A stretch of 64,000 bases of DNA from Bifidobacterium hapali (GCF_002259755.1 NZ_MWWY01000021.1:90096-154095), one strand, 5' to 3'; shown: positions 35,510 to 45,096, counted from the first letter of the stretch. The notes: generated by a model from the sequence alone, not told the origin. Program-made: numbers and translations.

Positions 35510-36709
35510 ATGAGTAACATCGCCGACTATGCCCGCACCGAAACACGCAGCTTCGCAACCCTGCCATTGCGCGCCGCCGACGCGCTTGCACTAGCTATTC
35601 TCGTCTACGATGACGTACCAGACAGCGTCCCCAGTCTCGACACGCTACTTGAACGATACGGTACTTTTGGTGCGCGTTTACGGTCGGTATCGTGGCGACA
35701 TCCAATCCGATCACTGCGCAACTTGCAGCATCCGCCGTTCGACGGTACGACTATCACGGCAGCCGATCGCGAACTGCACAACAATATGGTCATCAGCGAC
35801 CACGATGTGAACGCAATCGGACTTGTCGATCCGCAACTCACCCACGACTTTTACCGCGCGTGCGCTGCTAATCCACGGTTCGCAAACATTGAAATGAGCG
35901 CCTATCGCGCGCGGTTCGATACGCAAACACAATTCGCTGCACTCACCTACCGGCTACCTGACGGTACGCTCGTCGTCGCATATCGCGGCACTGACGATTC
36001 GCTGGTCGGCTGGAAGGAAGATTTCAATATGTCCTTCCAGTATCCAGTACCCGCGCAAGTATCTGCAGCCGAGTATCTCACACAAGTGGCCGAACTGTGG
36101 GACGGTCCGATCGTGTTGACTGGTCACTCGAAAGGCGGCAATCTGGCTGTATATGCGGCAATGAACGTGAGCGATGACATACGCGATCGAGTGATGCGGA
36201 TCTATTCGCTAGACGGCCCCGGTTTTCCCTCAGACGTGGTGCACGGATACGAATACAGCACAGTGAAGGACCGTATTGTAAAGATTGTGCCAGATTCGTC
36301 GATTATCGGCATGATTTTGGAGACTCCGGAACGTTGCACAGTAGTGAAGTCGAATGTTCAAGGCGTGATGCAGCATTTTTCGTTTTCATGGCAGATGTGC
36401 GGCGGCGAATTTGTGCAAGTGGAGGATTTGGCACATAGTTCGCGGCTGTTTAATGAGTCGCTGAACAAGTGGATGGCTGGATTGTCTCAGGAGCAGCGCG
36501 AGCACGCGGTGGATGCGTTATTCGCTGTATTGGAGGCCAGCGGCGCGAATAATATTGGCGATATGATGGCTGCCGGAGCGAAGGCAATTCCGGAAATGCT
36601 TGGCGCGTATGTGGGACTGAGCCCGGAGGATCGGCGCAATATCACGCAAGCGATGATGATTCTGCTGCCAGCCGCGTTGGCGCGCAACACGAAGGTGGGG
36701 CGGCGCTGA
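35510..36709 (+). CDS. DUF2974/Mbeg1-like alpha/beta hydrolase
   Basis: A 399-residue cytoplasmic protein of the lipase class 3-like DUF2974 group. The nucleophile elbow is GHSKGG (Ser at about residue 206), preceded by VAYRGTDDS, the usual oxyanion-side block. The second half is helical and less conserved. Related proteins are annotated as lipases or as Mbeg1-like; activity is not established. Start at the ATG behind AAAGAGG; an in-frame codon 13 residues earlier falls in the dyad and has no ribosome site. Confidence 0.85.
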   Translation: MSNIADYARTETRSFATLPLRAADALALAILVYDDVPDSVPSLDTLLERYGTFGARLRSVSWRHPIRSLRNLQHPPFDGTTITAADRELHNNMVISDHDVNAIGLVDPQLTHDFYRACAANPRFANIEMSAYRARFDTQTQFAALTYRLPDGTLVVAYRGTDDSLVGWKEDFNMSFQYPVPAQVSAAEYLTQVAELWDGPIVLTGHSKGGNLAVYAAMNVSDDIRDRVMRIYSLDGPGFPSDVVHGYEYSTVKDRIVKIVPDSSIIGMILETPERCTVVKSNVQGVMQHFSFSWQMCGGEFVQVEDLAHSSRLFNESLNKWMAGLSQEQREHAVDALFAVLEASGANNIGDMMAAGAKAIPEMLGAYVGLSPEDRRNITQAMMILLPAALARNTKVGRR

Positions 36710-36725
36710 AATATGAAGAATACGC

Positions 36726-36775
36726 GTGGCGGTTTTCTCTCGCTGACGGTGGGCTCAGCGAGAGAAAACCGCCAC
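36726..36775. repeat. GTGGCGGTTTTCTCTCGC palindrome, first of a pair
   Basis: GTGGCGGTTTTCTCTCGCTG with its complement, 16 bases after the lipase-like stop; inner loop ACGGTGGGCTC. A variant of the family in which the outer arms are GTGGCGGTTTTCTC. Confidence 0.8.
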
Positions 36776-36809
36776 ACACTGACACGAGCCCGCCACACAC
36801 CCAACACGA

Positions 36810-36858
36810 GTGGCAGAAAATGCTCACTGAGAAGCACTCAGTGAGCATTTTCTGCCAC
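36810..36858. repeat. GTGGCAGAAAATGCTCAC palindrome, second of a pair
   Basis: GTGGCAGAAAATGCTCACTG with a perfect complement around AGAAGCA. It differs in inner sequence from its partner 35 bases away. Confidence 0.82.
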
Positions 36859-36878
36859 GACCCCGCACCAGTAACAAG

Positions 36879-36909
36879 AAAGCCCCGACCGGGGACCGGT
36901 CGAGGCTTT
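36879..36909 (-). terminator. tRNA-Lys terminator
   Basis: AAAGCCCCGACC...GGTCGAGGCTTT hairpin just beyond the tRNA-Lys 3' end, with a T-rich tail in the minus-strand sense. Confidence 0.8.
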
Positions 36910-36916
36910 CAGAGGG

Positions 36917-36990
36917 TGCCCCCGCAGGGATTCGAACCCTGGACACGCTGATTAAGAGTCAGCTGCTCTAACCAACTGAGCTACAGGGGC
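36917..36990 (-). tRNA. tRNA-Lys (CTT)
   Basis: Cloverleaf with acceptor GCCCCTG/CGGGGGC, anticodon stem GCTGA/TCAGC and loop CTCTTAA (anticodon CTT), T-loop TTCGAAT. Single gene with its own terminator. Confidence 0.96.
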
Positions 36991-37100
36991 AAGGCTCAGT
37001 CGCTGCCATGTTTCATGCAACAGATGGCTAATATACTCCCATTCCCACACAACGCAACCACCGGCGTGTCGTATTCATCACATGCAGACAATCAGCTCCA

Positions 37101-37928
37101 TCATTCCACACTCAAATCACGCCGGCAGAACGCATAAAACGCACTCATCACACCAATCACCACGATCACTGCAGTCAGCGCAGCAAACGGTAACGGCATC
37201 GTATCACCCCGTATCACCTCACCCGGCGTAACGTAACGAAACGGCGACAATATGCGAGCTACAACCGACGCATCATGATCAGAAAACATGTCATACACTA
37301 CGCCCGCACCGTACGCCACTATCACCGCCCCATTGCCAATAGCTGCACCGCGTTCAGGACGCGCGCATACAGCCGCCGCACACGCACCGATCGCACCAAA
37401 TATCAGCATCATCACCAGCAGCCACAGTGAAAATCGCCACACCACCGTCGCACCATCTGCAGGAGCGTTCTTCAGTAATCGCAAGCATGCGATTGACGAG
37501 ACGAGATTAACCACCGCAATAGCAACCATGTCAAGCAATGCGGCAGTAAATTTTGCGATCAGAATACTGCCACGCGTCACCGGGCGCACGAACAGGAACT
37601 CGTATGTACCGTCCACGACCTCACGCGATACTGCATTGCGCGCGAATGCGACTGCGATCACTGCAACCATGATGCCTGTGTAGAATTCGAGCACCGCATA
37701 GTATCCAGCGAATGTTGACATATCGAGGTCTGCGATACCCATGACAGCGAGCGCTACTTTAGGAAATGCGTCGGTCAGCGCGCGTACTGATTCGGGATCG
37801 CCGGCAGCAATACCTTCGAATTTCATCACGCCAGCGATATTAAACAGTACGATCACAGCGCTCCAGCCGAGCAGCAATTTGACGTTAGCTCGCAGCTCAC
37901 GCATAGCGATGGAAACCATGATGTTCAT
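37101..37928 (-). CDS. ABC-2 type permease subunit
   Basis: A 275-residue membrane protein with about six helices and the VSREVVDGTYEFLFVRPVTR segment typical of ABC-2 permeases. It is the third gene of a minus-strand unit with the ATPase at 38830-40002 and a second permease at 38024-38833. The start is at the MNIMVSIAM ATG; an in-frame start 16 codons earlier is weaker. Such exporters remove antimicrobial peptides, drugs or lipids. Confidence 0.85.
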   Translation of the reverse strand: MNIMVSIAMRELRANVKLLLGWSAVIVLFNIAGVMKFEGIAAGDPESVRALTDAFPKVALAVMGIADLDMSTFAGYYAVLEFYTGIMVAVIAVAFARNAVSREVVDGTYEFLFVRPVTRGSILIAKFTAALLDMVAIAVVNLVSSIACLRLLKNAPADGATVVWRFSLWLLVMMLIFGAIGACAAAVCARPERGAAIGNGAVIVAYGAGVVYDMFSDHDASVVARILSPFRYVTPGEVIRGDTMPLPFAALTAVIVVIGVMSAFYAFCRRDLSVE

Positions 37929-38023
37929 CGCGTTTCGTCCCTTCTCACAAAACTTGCGTTTACAGCAATGTTCCAATAGCCAACACAGACAGGCTTAGTC
38001 TCATCAGACAGATGCATACCACA

Positions 38024-38833
38024 TCACACAGCATTCACATCACGTCTCACATACACTAATGCGCCCACGATCAAACAGATCAAGGTAACCACAACTGCAA
38101 GCGCGATGTAACCAGCCTCGTACCGCCCGTGCGTGAGTACTTCATCAATATTGAACCATGTGAAAGGCGCAACGATGCGATACTTGTTGTCGCCAGTCAT
38201 TTCCGGCAGTGATACCAGCATGAAACCGATGACACCAAATGCCGTAGCGATGCCTGATACGCTGCGAACACGGCGCATCAGTACGGCTGTAAGCGTGCCG
38301 AAAGAGAAAAATAGTATTGCTACACCGAATAGCGAGCATGCAGCAAGGAGCAGTCGCGGCAAGGATATAGCCATCGCAGTAGCATCGTTGCGATATAGAC
38401 CGTACAGTAGTCCGATAGTAGCAAGATAGAGCAGTATAGCAATCACCACTAGCGTGAGACCGGCAGCAAGTTTGGCAAGATACAGCTGCCTACGCGATAT
38501 TGGCATAACAAACAAAAAATCAGTCGACTTTGACCGTTGTTCTCGACTAAAAATCGACAACCCCCACGCAGTGGCCATGATTGCCGTTATCAGCATGAGA
38601 TACAACGAGCTGAATCGGTAGAACCCGCCGAACGAAAATATGTCGTTACTCACCCCGAACAGGGCGGCGAACTGCGGCGGAAATCCAGCGATAACTTGCT
38701 CAACACTCGCTTTGGAGCCGCGATAGATTGGATATGCACCCGCTAACAACAGCACAGTCACGACGAGCAAGGTGCCTGCGCCAAGAAGGAAAGCACGTAA
38801 TTGCGTTTTTAGCTCGAATAGATAAACGTTCAT
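38024..38833 (-). CDS. ABC-2 type permease subunit
   Basis: A 269-residue six-helix permease with the intracellular segment FSREQRSKSTDFLFVMPISR, matching its paralogue downstream (SREVVDGTYEFLFVRPVTR), so the two likely form a heterodimer. Its start overlaps the ATPase stop by four bases, indicating coupling. Confidence 0.87.
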   Translation of the reverse strand: MNVYLFELKTQLRAFLLGAGTLLVVTVLLLAGAYPIYRGSKASVEQVIAGFPPQFAALFGVSNDIFSFGGFYRFSSLYLMLITAIMATAWGLSIFSREQRSKSTDFLFVMPISRRQLYLAKLAAGLTLVVIAILLYLATIGLLYGLYRNDATAMAISLPRLLLAACSLFGVAILFFSFGTLTAVLMRRVRSVSGIATAFGVIGFMLVSLPEMTGDNKYRIVAPFTWFNIDEVLTHGRYEAGYIALAVVVTLICLIVGALVYVRRDVNAV

Positions 38834-40002
38834 TGCGCTGACCCCGATCGCAACGATGCGGAAAGTGGCGTAGATGCAGTGTCAGCCGATGACGATGTAG
38901 CGGATTTGCCAGCCGAGTCAGACACGTCAGTAGTCACAGCCGAACTATCTGAGCCAACTGCACCAGCGGAATCAGCTACACCAGTCGGCTGATAATAATG
39001 CATGAACACTTCTTCCAATGTCGGTTCAGCAATCTCAATGTCCGCGAGCGTCAAGTTAGCGAGCGCAGCGACGAGCGCATTGCAGTCACCCTCGTACAAA
39101 AATGATACGGACGAAACCGCAGTATGAGCAGCAGCGTCGTCACCACTCACACCATCCACAGTCAGCGAACGTACGCCTGTCATGGCCGTCAACATGCGCC
39201 GCGCCATCGCAACGTTACTATTCGTTAGCGTAAGTGTCACTCGTTTCACTGCAGACTGTCGCAGCTGCGATACCGATTGCACCGCAACGATGCGACCGTC
39301 GCGAATAATTGCCACCCGATCGCAGATACGTTGCACTTCCGACAAAATATGCGACGAAAACAGTATCGTCGCACCACGCTGCTGTTCTTCGCGGATGATG
39401 TCAAAAAACGTGCGCTGCATCAGCGGATCGAGTCCACTGGTTGGCTCGTCGAGAATAATGAGACGCGGCTCGTGCATGAGTCCTTGCACGATGCCAACTT
39501 TTTTACGGTTGCCAAGCGACATGTCTTCGATTTTCTGGTTGAGATTAAGGTCGAGTCGCAATGCAAGTTCTTGAGCGCGGCGCGAACAGTCAACACGATA
39601 AAAGCTCGCCGCGTATTGCAACAGATCGCGAGCGCGCATACCGTCGTAATAATGCACTTCGCTAGGCAGGTAGCCTACCTGTTCGAGAATGCGCGTACGG
39701 TCGCGCACATAGTCGAGGCCAAGAATAGACGCGTCGCCGCTTGTAGCTCGGATGAGTCCAAGCAGTGTACGGATGGTGGTCGATTTACCTGCGCCGTTCG
39801 GTCCGATAAAACCGAAGATTTCGCCCTGTTGGACCGTGAGATTCACGTCTTCAATACCGCGTGCTTTGCCGTATCGTTTGGTCAAGTGATGCGTGCAAAT
39901 TGCTGGGACTTGACGCTCACTCTTATGCAGACTTGTTTTCAGACTCGCTGATATGACAGCAGATGCGCCGATTGATGCAATATCGTCCATCGCAATCACC
40001 AT
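38830..40002 (-). CDS. ABC transporter ATP-binding subunit
   Basis: A 390-residue ATPase of the ABC-2 (DrrA/CcmA) type: Walker A GPNGAGKST, Q-loop, signature MSLGNRKKVGI in a modified form, Walker B LIILDEPTSGLDP and H-loop LFSSHILSEV. After the core comes a regulatory C-terminal domain and a low-complexity tail of about 45 Ser, Ala, Thr and Asp residues. The N-terminus before THHLTKRYG is about 35 residues longer than usual; several starts are possible. No regulator gene is adjacent. Confidence 0.9.
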   Translation of the reverse strand: MVIAMDDIASIGASAVISASLKTSLHKSERQVPAICTHHLTKRYGKARGIEDVNLTVQQGEIFGFIGPNGAGKSTTIRTLLGLIRATSGDASILGLDYVRDRTRILEQVGYLPSEVHYYDGMRARDLLQYAASFYRVDCSRRAQELALRLDLNLNQKIEDMSLGNRKKVGIVQGLMHEPRLIILDEPTSGLDPLMQRTFFDIIREEQQRGATILFSSHILSEVQRICDRVAIIRDGRIVAVQSVSQLRQSAVKRVTLTLTNSNVAMARRMLTAMTGVRSLTVDGVSGDDAAAHTAVSSVSFLYEGDCNALVAALANLTLADIEIAEPTLEEVFMHYYQPTGVADSAGAVGSDSSAVTTDVSDSAGKSATSSSADTASTPLSASLRSGSAQ

Positions 40003-40170
40003 GCTTTCTCGTACTTGATAGCGATTCACTCTTCGAGAGATGACCTAATCGATGACCTAACTGTCATGATAGATTTACGCGTTTCAACTGTCATATCATC
40101 CTTACGGATTCCTTATATCGACCCTAATACCAGTCTGATTGATTTGGCTACGTGGCGAACTAGGCGAACT
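40003..40170. other. Promoter region of the ABC-2 operon with short direct repeats
   Basis: Contains the direct repeats GATGACCTAA (about 40039 and 40051) and AACTGTCAT (40059-40067 and 40086-40094), the latter 27 bases apart. They may be regulator sites for the minus-strand ABC operon. No gene seen. Confidence 0.4.
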
Positions 40171-40236
40171 ATGTGGGTGTGAACTGTTCACGAATACGCG
40201 AAATTGCGGTTGTTCGTGAACAGCCCACACCCATAT
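40171..40236. repeat. 66-bp inverted repeat upstream of the MFS gene
   Basis: 24-base arms (ATGTGGGTGTG...TTCACGAA and its near-complement, about 21 of 24 paired) around an 18-base loop. It lies between divergent genes, so it is not a simple terminator; it could be an operator, an attenuator in the MFS leader, or a mobile palindrome. Confidence 0.6.
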
Positions 40237-40357
40237 TGTGGCCGCATCCGACAACCGAAGTTGGAAGTCAGGCGCGCCTCAGTCCGGTCAGCATAATTAC
40301 AATGACATGCGATGTGCCCGTTGAATTTGCACCCGATGTTCTAGGAGGTATGCACAT

Positions 40358-41755
40358 ATGACCTCGACTCGACACAACACAGCTGCCATGATCATCACGC
40401 TGATGATCGGCTCATTCGCCGCGGTTCTTAACCAAACCCTGATGATCTCCGCACTACCTACGCTCATGCACGAATTCAACGTACCCAGCAGCACCGTGCA
40501 ATGGCTGACCACCGGGTTCATGCTCACCAACGGCATTATGATCCCGGTCACCGCGTTCCTCATTGAGACATTCACCACGCGCCAATTATTTGGTTACGCG
40601 ATGGGTATGTTCTTCGTCGGCTCGCTGGCTTGCGCACTGGCGCCAAGCTTCGCGCTGCTGCTTGCCGGACGTATCTTACAAGCGTGCGGCGCCGGTGTGC
40701 TGATGACCTTACTGCAAACTGTATTATTCCGCGTTTACCCGCCCGAACGTCGCGGTCAAGCAATGGGCATGTTCGGCATGGTGATCGCATTCGCACCTGC
40801 AATCGGTCCCACAGTTTCCGGCCTATTGGTCGAATGGCTTAGCTGGCGTTGGATGTTCGCTATTCTTGTCGCACTCGCTGGCGGCGTGCTTGTTGCCGCA
40901 TGGTTCACGGTGTATAACGTGGGAAATCCAACGCATCCGCATATTGACGTGCTGTCTGTGGTGTTGTCCACACTCGGTTTCGGAGGTGTGCTGTTTGGGT
41001 TCTCTGACGCTGGTAAAGCCGGTTGGACTAGCGCGACGGTGCTGATTTCTCTGGCAATCGGCGTGGTCGGGCTGGTATTGCTGATCACCCGGCAGTTGCG
41101 GCTCGATCAGCCGATGCTTGACTTCCGTATTTTTGCGATTCCAATGTTCTCTCTGTGCTTGACGGTTTCTGTGATTGGCTTCGCTTCATTTATTGGTATT
41201 GAAAATGTGCTGCCGCTGTATTTACAGAATGATCTTGGCGTTAATGCACTGGAGTCAGGACTGCTGATGATGCCGGGAGGTATCGTAATGGGCCTGCTCA
41301 ATCCGGTGGCTGGTCGCTTGTATGACCGTATTGGTGGGCGGCCGATCGCCCTGATTGGTTTCAGTTTGCTCACCGTGGCCGCGGTGCTGCTCGCCACGAT
41401 GAATGAGCACACGCCAGTATGGCAACCAGCACTGTATTTTACGGTGCTACTGGCTGGTTCCGCATTCAGTTCAATGCCGCTGGTCACCGCCGCACTGAAT
41501 CAATTGCCCGGCAAGCGCATTCCGCACGGCACTGCGATGAACAATACAATGCGCCAGACCTCAGGTGCTATGGCTATTGCGCTACTTATCACCATCATGA
41601 ACACGCACGCGGCGAGCGCCGTCCGATCCGGCATGGATGAGGCCGCAGCCTCTGCCGCTGGCATGCGCGCGTCGTTCCGCGATGTGGCTATTGTGTGCGC
41701 GGTCTGCCTCATTGCCTCTCTGTTCATCCACGACCGTAAACGTGATCAACAGTAA
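40358..41755 (+). CDS. DHA2-family multidrug efflux transporter
   Basis: A 465-residue major facilitator with about fourteen helices, of the EmrB/QacA type. The hallmarks are near-N-terminal SFAAVLNQTLMISALPTLMHE (region 15-35), QWLTTGFML, and motif C-like GPTVSGLLVEWLSWRWMF (about 145-162). It would expel drugs or bile-type compounds by proton antiport. Ribosome site AGGAGGT. No regulator gene is adjacent; the large inverted repeat upstream may be the control site. Confidence 0.92.
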   Translation: MTSTRHNTAAMIITLMIGSFAAVLNQTLMISALPTLMHEFNVPSSTVQWLTTGFMLTNGIMIPVTAFLIETFTTRQLFGYAMGMFFVGSLACALAPSFALLLAGRILQACGAGVLMTLLQTVLFRVYPPERRGQAMGMFGMVIAFAPAIGPTVSGLLVEWLSWRWMFAILVALAGGVLVAAWFTVYNVGNPTHPHIDVLSVVLSTLGFGGVLFGFSDAGKAGWTSATVLISLAIGVVGLVLLITRQLRLDQPMLDFRIFAIPMFSLCLTVSVIGFASFIGIENVLPLYLQNDLGVNALESGLLMMPGGIVMGLLNPVAGRLYDRIGGRPIALIGFSLLTVAAVLLATMNEHTPVWQPALYFTVLLAGSAFSSMPLVTAALNQLPGKRIPHGTAMNNTMRQTSGAMAIALLITIMNTHAASAVRSGMDEAAASAAGMRASFRDVAIVCAVCLIASLFIHDRKRDQQ

Positions 41756-41798
41756 ACGCATACTGCCACACCGACAACACATGGTCATAACACAATTC

Positions 41799-41951
41799 GC
41801 AAACTGAGAGGCAGTGCCCATGATCTGCACCACTCATATATACCCCCGAAAGACCATATATAGTCACTTCGGGGGTCTACGTTCATTCTTCGACTGCCTC
41901 TCAGTTTGCAAATCAACCTGAGAAAAACACAAAATCTGCCTCTCAGTTTGC
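41799..41951. repeat. 15-bp repeats in inverted and direct orientation around a hairpin
   Basis: GCAAACTGAGAGGCA at 41799-41813 is repeated as its complement at 41895-41909 and again at 41937-41951. Between the first two is an ACCCCCGAA/TTCGGGGGT hairpin (about 41845-41876). The first 111 bases look like a small element with terminal inverted repeats; the third repeat is an extra terminus. Confidence 0.6.
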
Positions 41952-42055
41952 ACATTGCACATCAACAGCAGCAATATTTTCATCCTCAAGCGGTCGCATG
42001 TCACGAATAATGGCAGCCCATCCGAGCTCGCCAGGCATGCGCATGAGACTTTCCG
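41943..42055 (-). pseudogene. Possible short coding remnant
   Basis: On the minus strand a frame reads ELPESLMRMPGELGWAAII, then RDMRPLEDENIAAVDVQCAN and a stop inside the repeat at about 41943. The composition looks protein-like, but there is a stop just upstream and no ribosome site. It may be the end of a lost gene or coincidence. Confidence 0.25.
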
Positions 42056-42339
42056 GCAATTCACAGCGCTAACGAGCATTGTCTACTGCCACCGCAATAC
42101 TCGGCGCCCCACTCAGCGCTGTATGTGTTATACCATATACGACGAGGCGCGCAACCCACCGCTAGCCGCGCCATTCCAGCCCTTCCGTTACCATAGTGGG
42201 CGGTGGTTTGGCATGAAACCGATCGCCATGCGGACAAGCGCCGCGCGAGAACGATCGACTGGACAACGCAGTCGACAATCGACATGCACAAGCCAAGTAA
42301 ACGGCGAAATTTCAACCTTTCGGTAAGGAGACACTGCAA
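42056..42339. other. Leader and promoter region of ettA
   Basis: About 280 bases without a gene that I can support. TATACCATA-like sequence near 42131-42142 may be part of a promoter, and the ribosome site of ettA is AAGGAG at 42325-42330. Confidence 0.4.
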
Positions 42340-44016
42340 GTGGCAGAATTCATTTACCAGATGATTAAGGCGCGCAAAGCGTTCGGCGAGCGAGTGATTC
42401 TCGACGATGTGACGCTGAGCTTCCTGCCCGGCGCGAAAATCGGCGTGGTCGGCCCCAACGGCATGGGCAAGTCTACGCTACTCAAGATTATGGCTGGCAT
42501 CGAGACTGTCAGCAACGGCGAGGCATATCTAACACCGGGCTTCACGGTTGGCATTCTGCAGCAGGAGCCGCCGCTGGATGATACGAAGACAGTCGGCGAG
42601 AACATTAAGATGGCGTTCGGCCCGATCGCTGAAAAAGTGGCTCGCTTCAACGAAATTGGCGAGGAAATGGCCAATCCGGACGCTGATTTCGACGCGCTCA
42701 TGGATGAGATGGGCAAGCTGCAGACTGAGATCGACGCAGCCAACGGCTGGGATCTCGATTCGCAGCTTGATCAGGCGATGGACGCTTTGCAGTGCCCTGA
42801 TCCGGACACGCCGGTGAAAGTGTGCTCCGGTGGTGAACGCCGTCGTGTGGCACTGTGCAAGCTGCTGCTCGAAGCTCCTGATCTGCTGCTGCTTGACGAA
42901 CCTACGAACCACTTGGATGCCGAGTCAATCTTGTGGTTGGAGCAGTTCCTACACCAGTACAAGGGCGCCGTCATCGCCGTCACCCACGATCGTTACTTCA
43001 TGGACAACGTGGCCGAGTGGATTTGCGAGGTCGACCGCGGCCACCTGTACCCGTACAAGGGTAACTACTCCACGTACTTGGAAACGAAGGCCAAGCGTAT
43101 GGAGATTCAGGGCGCAAAGGACGCCAAGCTCGCCAAGCGTTTGAAGGATGAGCTTGACTGGGTGCGCTCTTCGCCGAAGGCTCGTCAGGCCAAGAATAAG
43201 GCTCGTCTGGAACGTTACGATCAGATGGAGCAGGAGGCACGTAACAATAAGAAGCTCGACTTCTCCGAGATTCAGATTCCGGCTGGTCCGCGTCTGGGTT
43301 CGCTGGTACTTGAGGCGAATCATATTCATAAGGCGTTTGGCGACCGTGTGCTGATCGACGATCTGAGCTTCACTCTGCCGCGTAACGGTATTGTTGGTGT
43401 GATCGGCCCGAACGGTGTCGGTAAGTCTACGCTGTTCAAGACGATTGTTGGCTTGGAACCGTTGACTTCCGGCGAACTGAAGATCGGTGACACGGTCAAG
43501 ATCAGCTATGTTGATCAGAATCGTGAAGGACTTGACCCGAACAAGAACCTGTGGGAAGCAGTTTCCGGCGGTCTTGATTTTATTGACGTAGCTGGTACCG
43601 AAGTACCGACACGCGCTTATGTGGCAAGCTTTGGTTTCAAGGGTTCCGATCAGCAGAAACTCACCGGCGTGCTCTCCGGCGGTGAACGCAACCGACTGAA
43701 CCTTGCGTTGACCCTCAAGCAGGGCGGCAACCTGCTGCTGCTCGACGAACCTACGAACGATCTCGACGTTGAAACGCTCGAATCACTGGAAAATGCACTG
43801 CTCGGCTTCCCAGGTTGCGCTGTGGTGATTTCCCATGATCGTTGGTTCCTTGACCGCGTTGCCACGCATATTCTCGCGTGGGAAGGCGATGATGAAAACC
43901 CGGCCAAGTGGTACTGGTTCGAGGGTAACTTCCAGTCGTATCAGGAGAACCGTGTCGCGCGTCTCGGTGAAGATGCTGCGCGTCCTCACCGTCTGCATCG
44001 CAAGCTGACGCGTTAA
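42340..44016 (+). CDS. ettA: Energy-dependent translational throttle protein EttA (ABC-F)
   Basis: A 558-residue ABC-F protein with two ATPase domains and no membrane part. It binds the ribosomal E site and gates the first elongation step according to ATP/ADP. Domain 1 has GPNGMGKST, the shortened signature CSGGERRRVAL and LLLDEPTNHLD; domain 2 has GPNGVGKST, LSGGERNRLNLAL and LLLDEPTNDLD. The arm and the linker (KARQAKNKARLERYDQM) are present. The start codon is GTG. Codon choice is close to that of highly expressed genes. Confidence 0.95.
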   Translation: MAEFIYQMIKARKAFGERVILDDVTLSFLPGAKIGVVGPNGMGKSTLLKIMAGIETVSNGEAYLTPGFTVGILQQEPPLDDTKTVGENIKMAFGPIAEKVARFNEIGEEMANPDADFDALMDEMGKLQTEIDAANGWDLDSQLDQAMDALQCPDPDTPVKVCSGGERRRVALCKLLLEAPDLLLLDEPTNHLDAESILWLEQFLHQYKGAVIAVTHDRYFMDNVAEWICEVDRGHLYPYKGNYSTYLETKAKRMEIQGAKDAKLAKRLKDELDWVRSSPKARQAKNKARLERYDQMEQEARNNKKLDFSEIQIPAGPRLGSLVLEANHIHKAFGDRVLIDDLSFTLPRNGIVGVIGPNGVGKSTLFKTIVGLEPLTSGELKIGDTVKISYVDQNREGLDPNKNLWEAVSGGLDFIDVAGTEVPTRAYVASFGFKGSDQQKLTGVLSGGERNRLNLALTLKQGGNLLLLDEPTNDLDVETLESLENALLGFPGCAVVISHDRWFLDRVATHILAWEGDDENPAKWYWFEGNFQSYQENRVARLGEDAARPHRLHRKLTR

Positions 44017-44019
44017 GCA

Positions 44020-44232
44020 AACAGTCCTGTGGACTGTTTTAGCGTCAGCCGAGCCGTGACAGCGGCGAGGAAACACTAAGCCTCGCCGCCAAGGTGAGCC
44101 AGTAAACTGCGCGCGCAGCGCGTCCATAATTGCAGCGCAGACGATTGAGGGGTAGCAACACTCTTGGAACGTTCCAAAGGTGTTGCTACCCCTCAGTCAG
44201 CTTCGCTGACAGCTCCCCTTGCAAGGGGAGCC
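44020..44232. repeat. Composite intergenic repeat with four hairpins
   Basis: Between convergent ettA and map. In order: AACAGTCC/GGACTGTT hairpin (about 44021-44038, likely the ettA terminator); a segment with GCGTCAGCCGAGCCGTGACAG; GCGCGTCCATAATTGCAG (about 44118-44136); a TGAGGGGTAGCAACAC inverted repeat (44146-44195, 16-bp arms); GTCAGCTTCGCTGAC; and GGCTCCCCTTGCAAGGGGAGCC at 44211-44232. Parts recur at 3238-3313, 5540-5633, 12931-12952 and 54588-54630. Confidence 0.75.
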
Positions 44233-44248
44233 AAAATACTACTGTGGT

Positions 44249-45031
44249 TTACAGATTCGTGCGATCGGTGAGCACGATTGGGCCATTGTCCGTGATCGCA
44301 ATCGTGTGCTCACTGTGCGCACCACGCGAACCATCTTGCGAGCGCAGTGTCCAACCATCTTTCGGATCCTGATAAATCTCGTCCGTAGTCTTGAGGAACC
44401 ACGGTTCGATCGCGATCACGAGGCCCGAACGCAGACGGTAACCGTGATGAGCCTTGCCATCGTTTGGCACATGCGGATCGCCGTGCATAATATGACCAAC
44501 GCCGTGACCACCGAATTCAAGGTTGATTGGGTAGCCATACGTGCGCGCAATATCACCGATCGTGTTTGAAATATCACCCAAACGATTGCCCGGACGCGCC
44601 ACGTCAATAGCAGCTGCGAGCGCCGCTTCCGTGCACTTGATAATGCGCAAATCTTCAGGATCCTGATCTTTGCCAACGACAAAGCTGATGGCAGAATCGG
44701 CGACCCAACCGTCCACGTTGATCGCCAGATCGAGGCTGAGCAGATCACCGTCCTTGAGACTGTAGTCATAAGGGATGCCATGCAGGACAGCATCGTTTAC
44801 GGACGTGCAGATATAGTGTGCGAACGGGCCCGTACCGAAGTCGGGAGCGTAATTCACATAACAGGATTCAGCTCCCTTGCGATCAACGATCTTCTTGTGC
44901 ACGAATTCGTCAATCTCGAGCAGGTTGGTGCCAACTTTGGTGGTTTCACGAAGTTCCTTTAAAATACCGCCGACAAAACGGCCAGCGGGACGCATTTCCT
45001 CGATTTCATGAGGAGTTTTCAGTTCGATCAT
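44249..45031 (-). CDS. map: Methionine aminopeptidase
   Basis: Removes the initiator methionine from new proteins. The 260-residue type I enzyme has the metal ligands in order: Asp in LDLAINVDGW and Asp in ADSAISF, His in GGHGVGHIMHG, Glu in IEPWFL and Glu in AHSEHTI. The start is the ATG opening MIELKTPHEI; a TTG six codons upstream is possible. It is a single gene downstream of the DUF308 gene. Confidence 0.96.
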   Translation of the reverse strand: MIELKTPHEIEEMRPAGRFVGGILKELRETTKVGTNLLEIDEFVHKKIVDRKGAESCYVNYAPDFGTGPFAHYICTSVNDAVLHGIPYDYSLKDGDLLSLDLAINVDGWVADSAISFVVGKDQDPEDLRIIKCTEAALAAAIDVARPGNRLGDISNTIGDIARTYGYPINLEFGGHGVGHIMHGDPHVPNDGKAHHGYRLRSGLVIAIEPWFLKTTDEIYQDPKDGWTLRSQDGSRGAHSEHTIAITDNGPIVLTDRTNL

Positions 45032-45096
45032 GCCGACTAGCCTACTCAATACACACTACTTCTGCCTGAGAACACATTCGGTAATCATGTAAGAAG

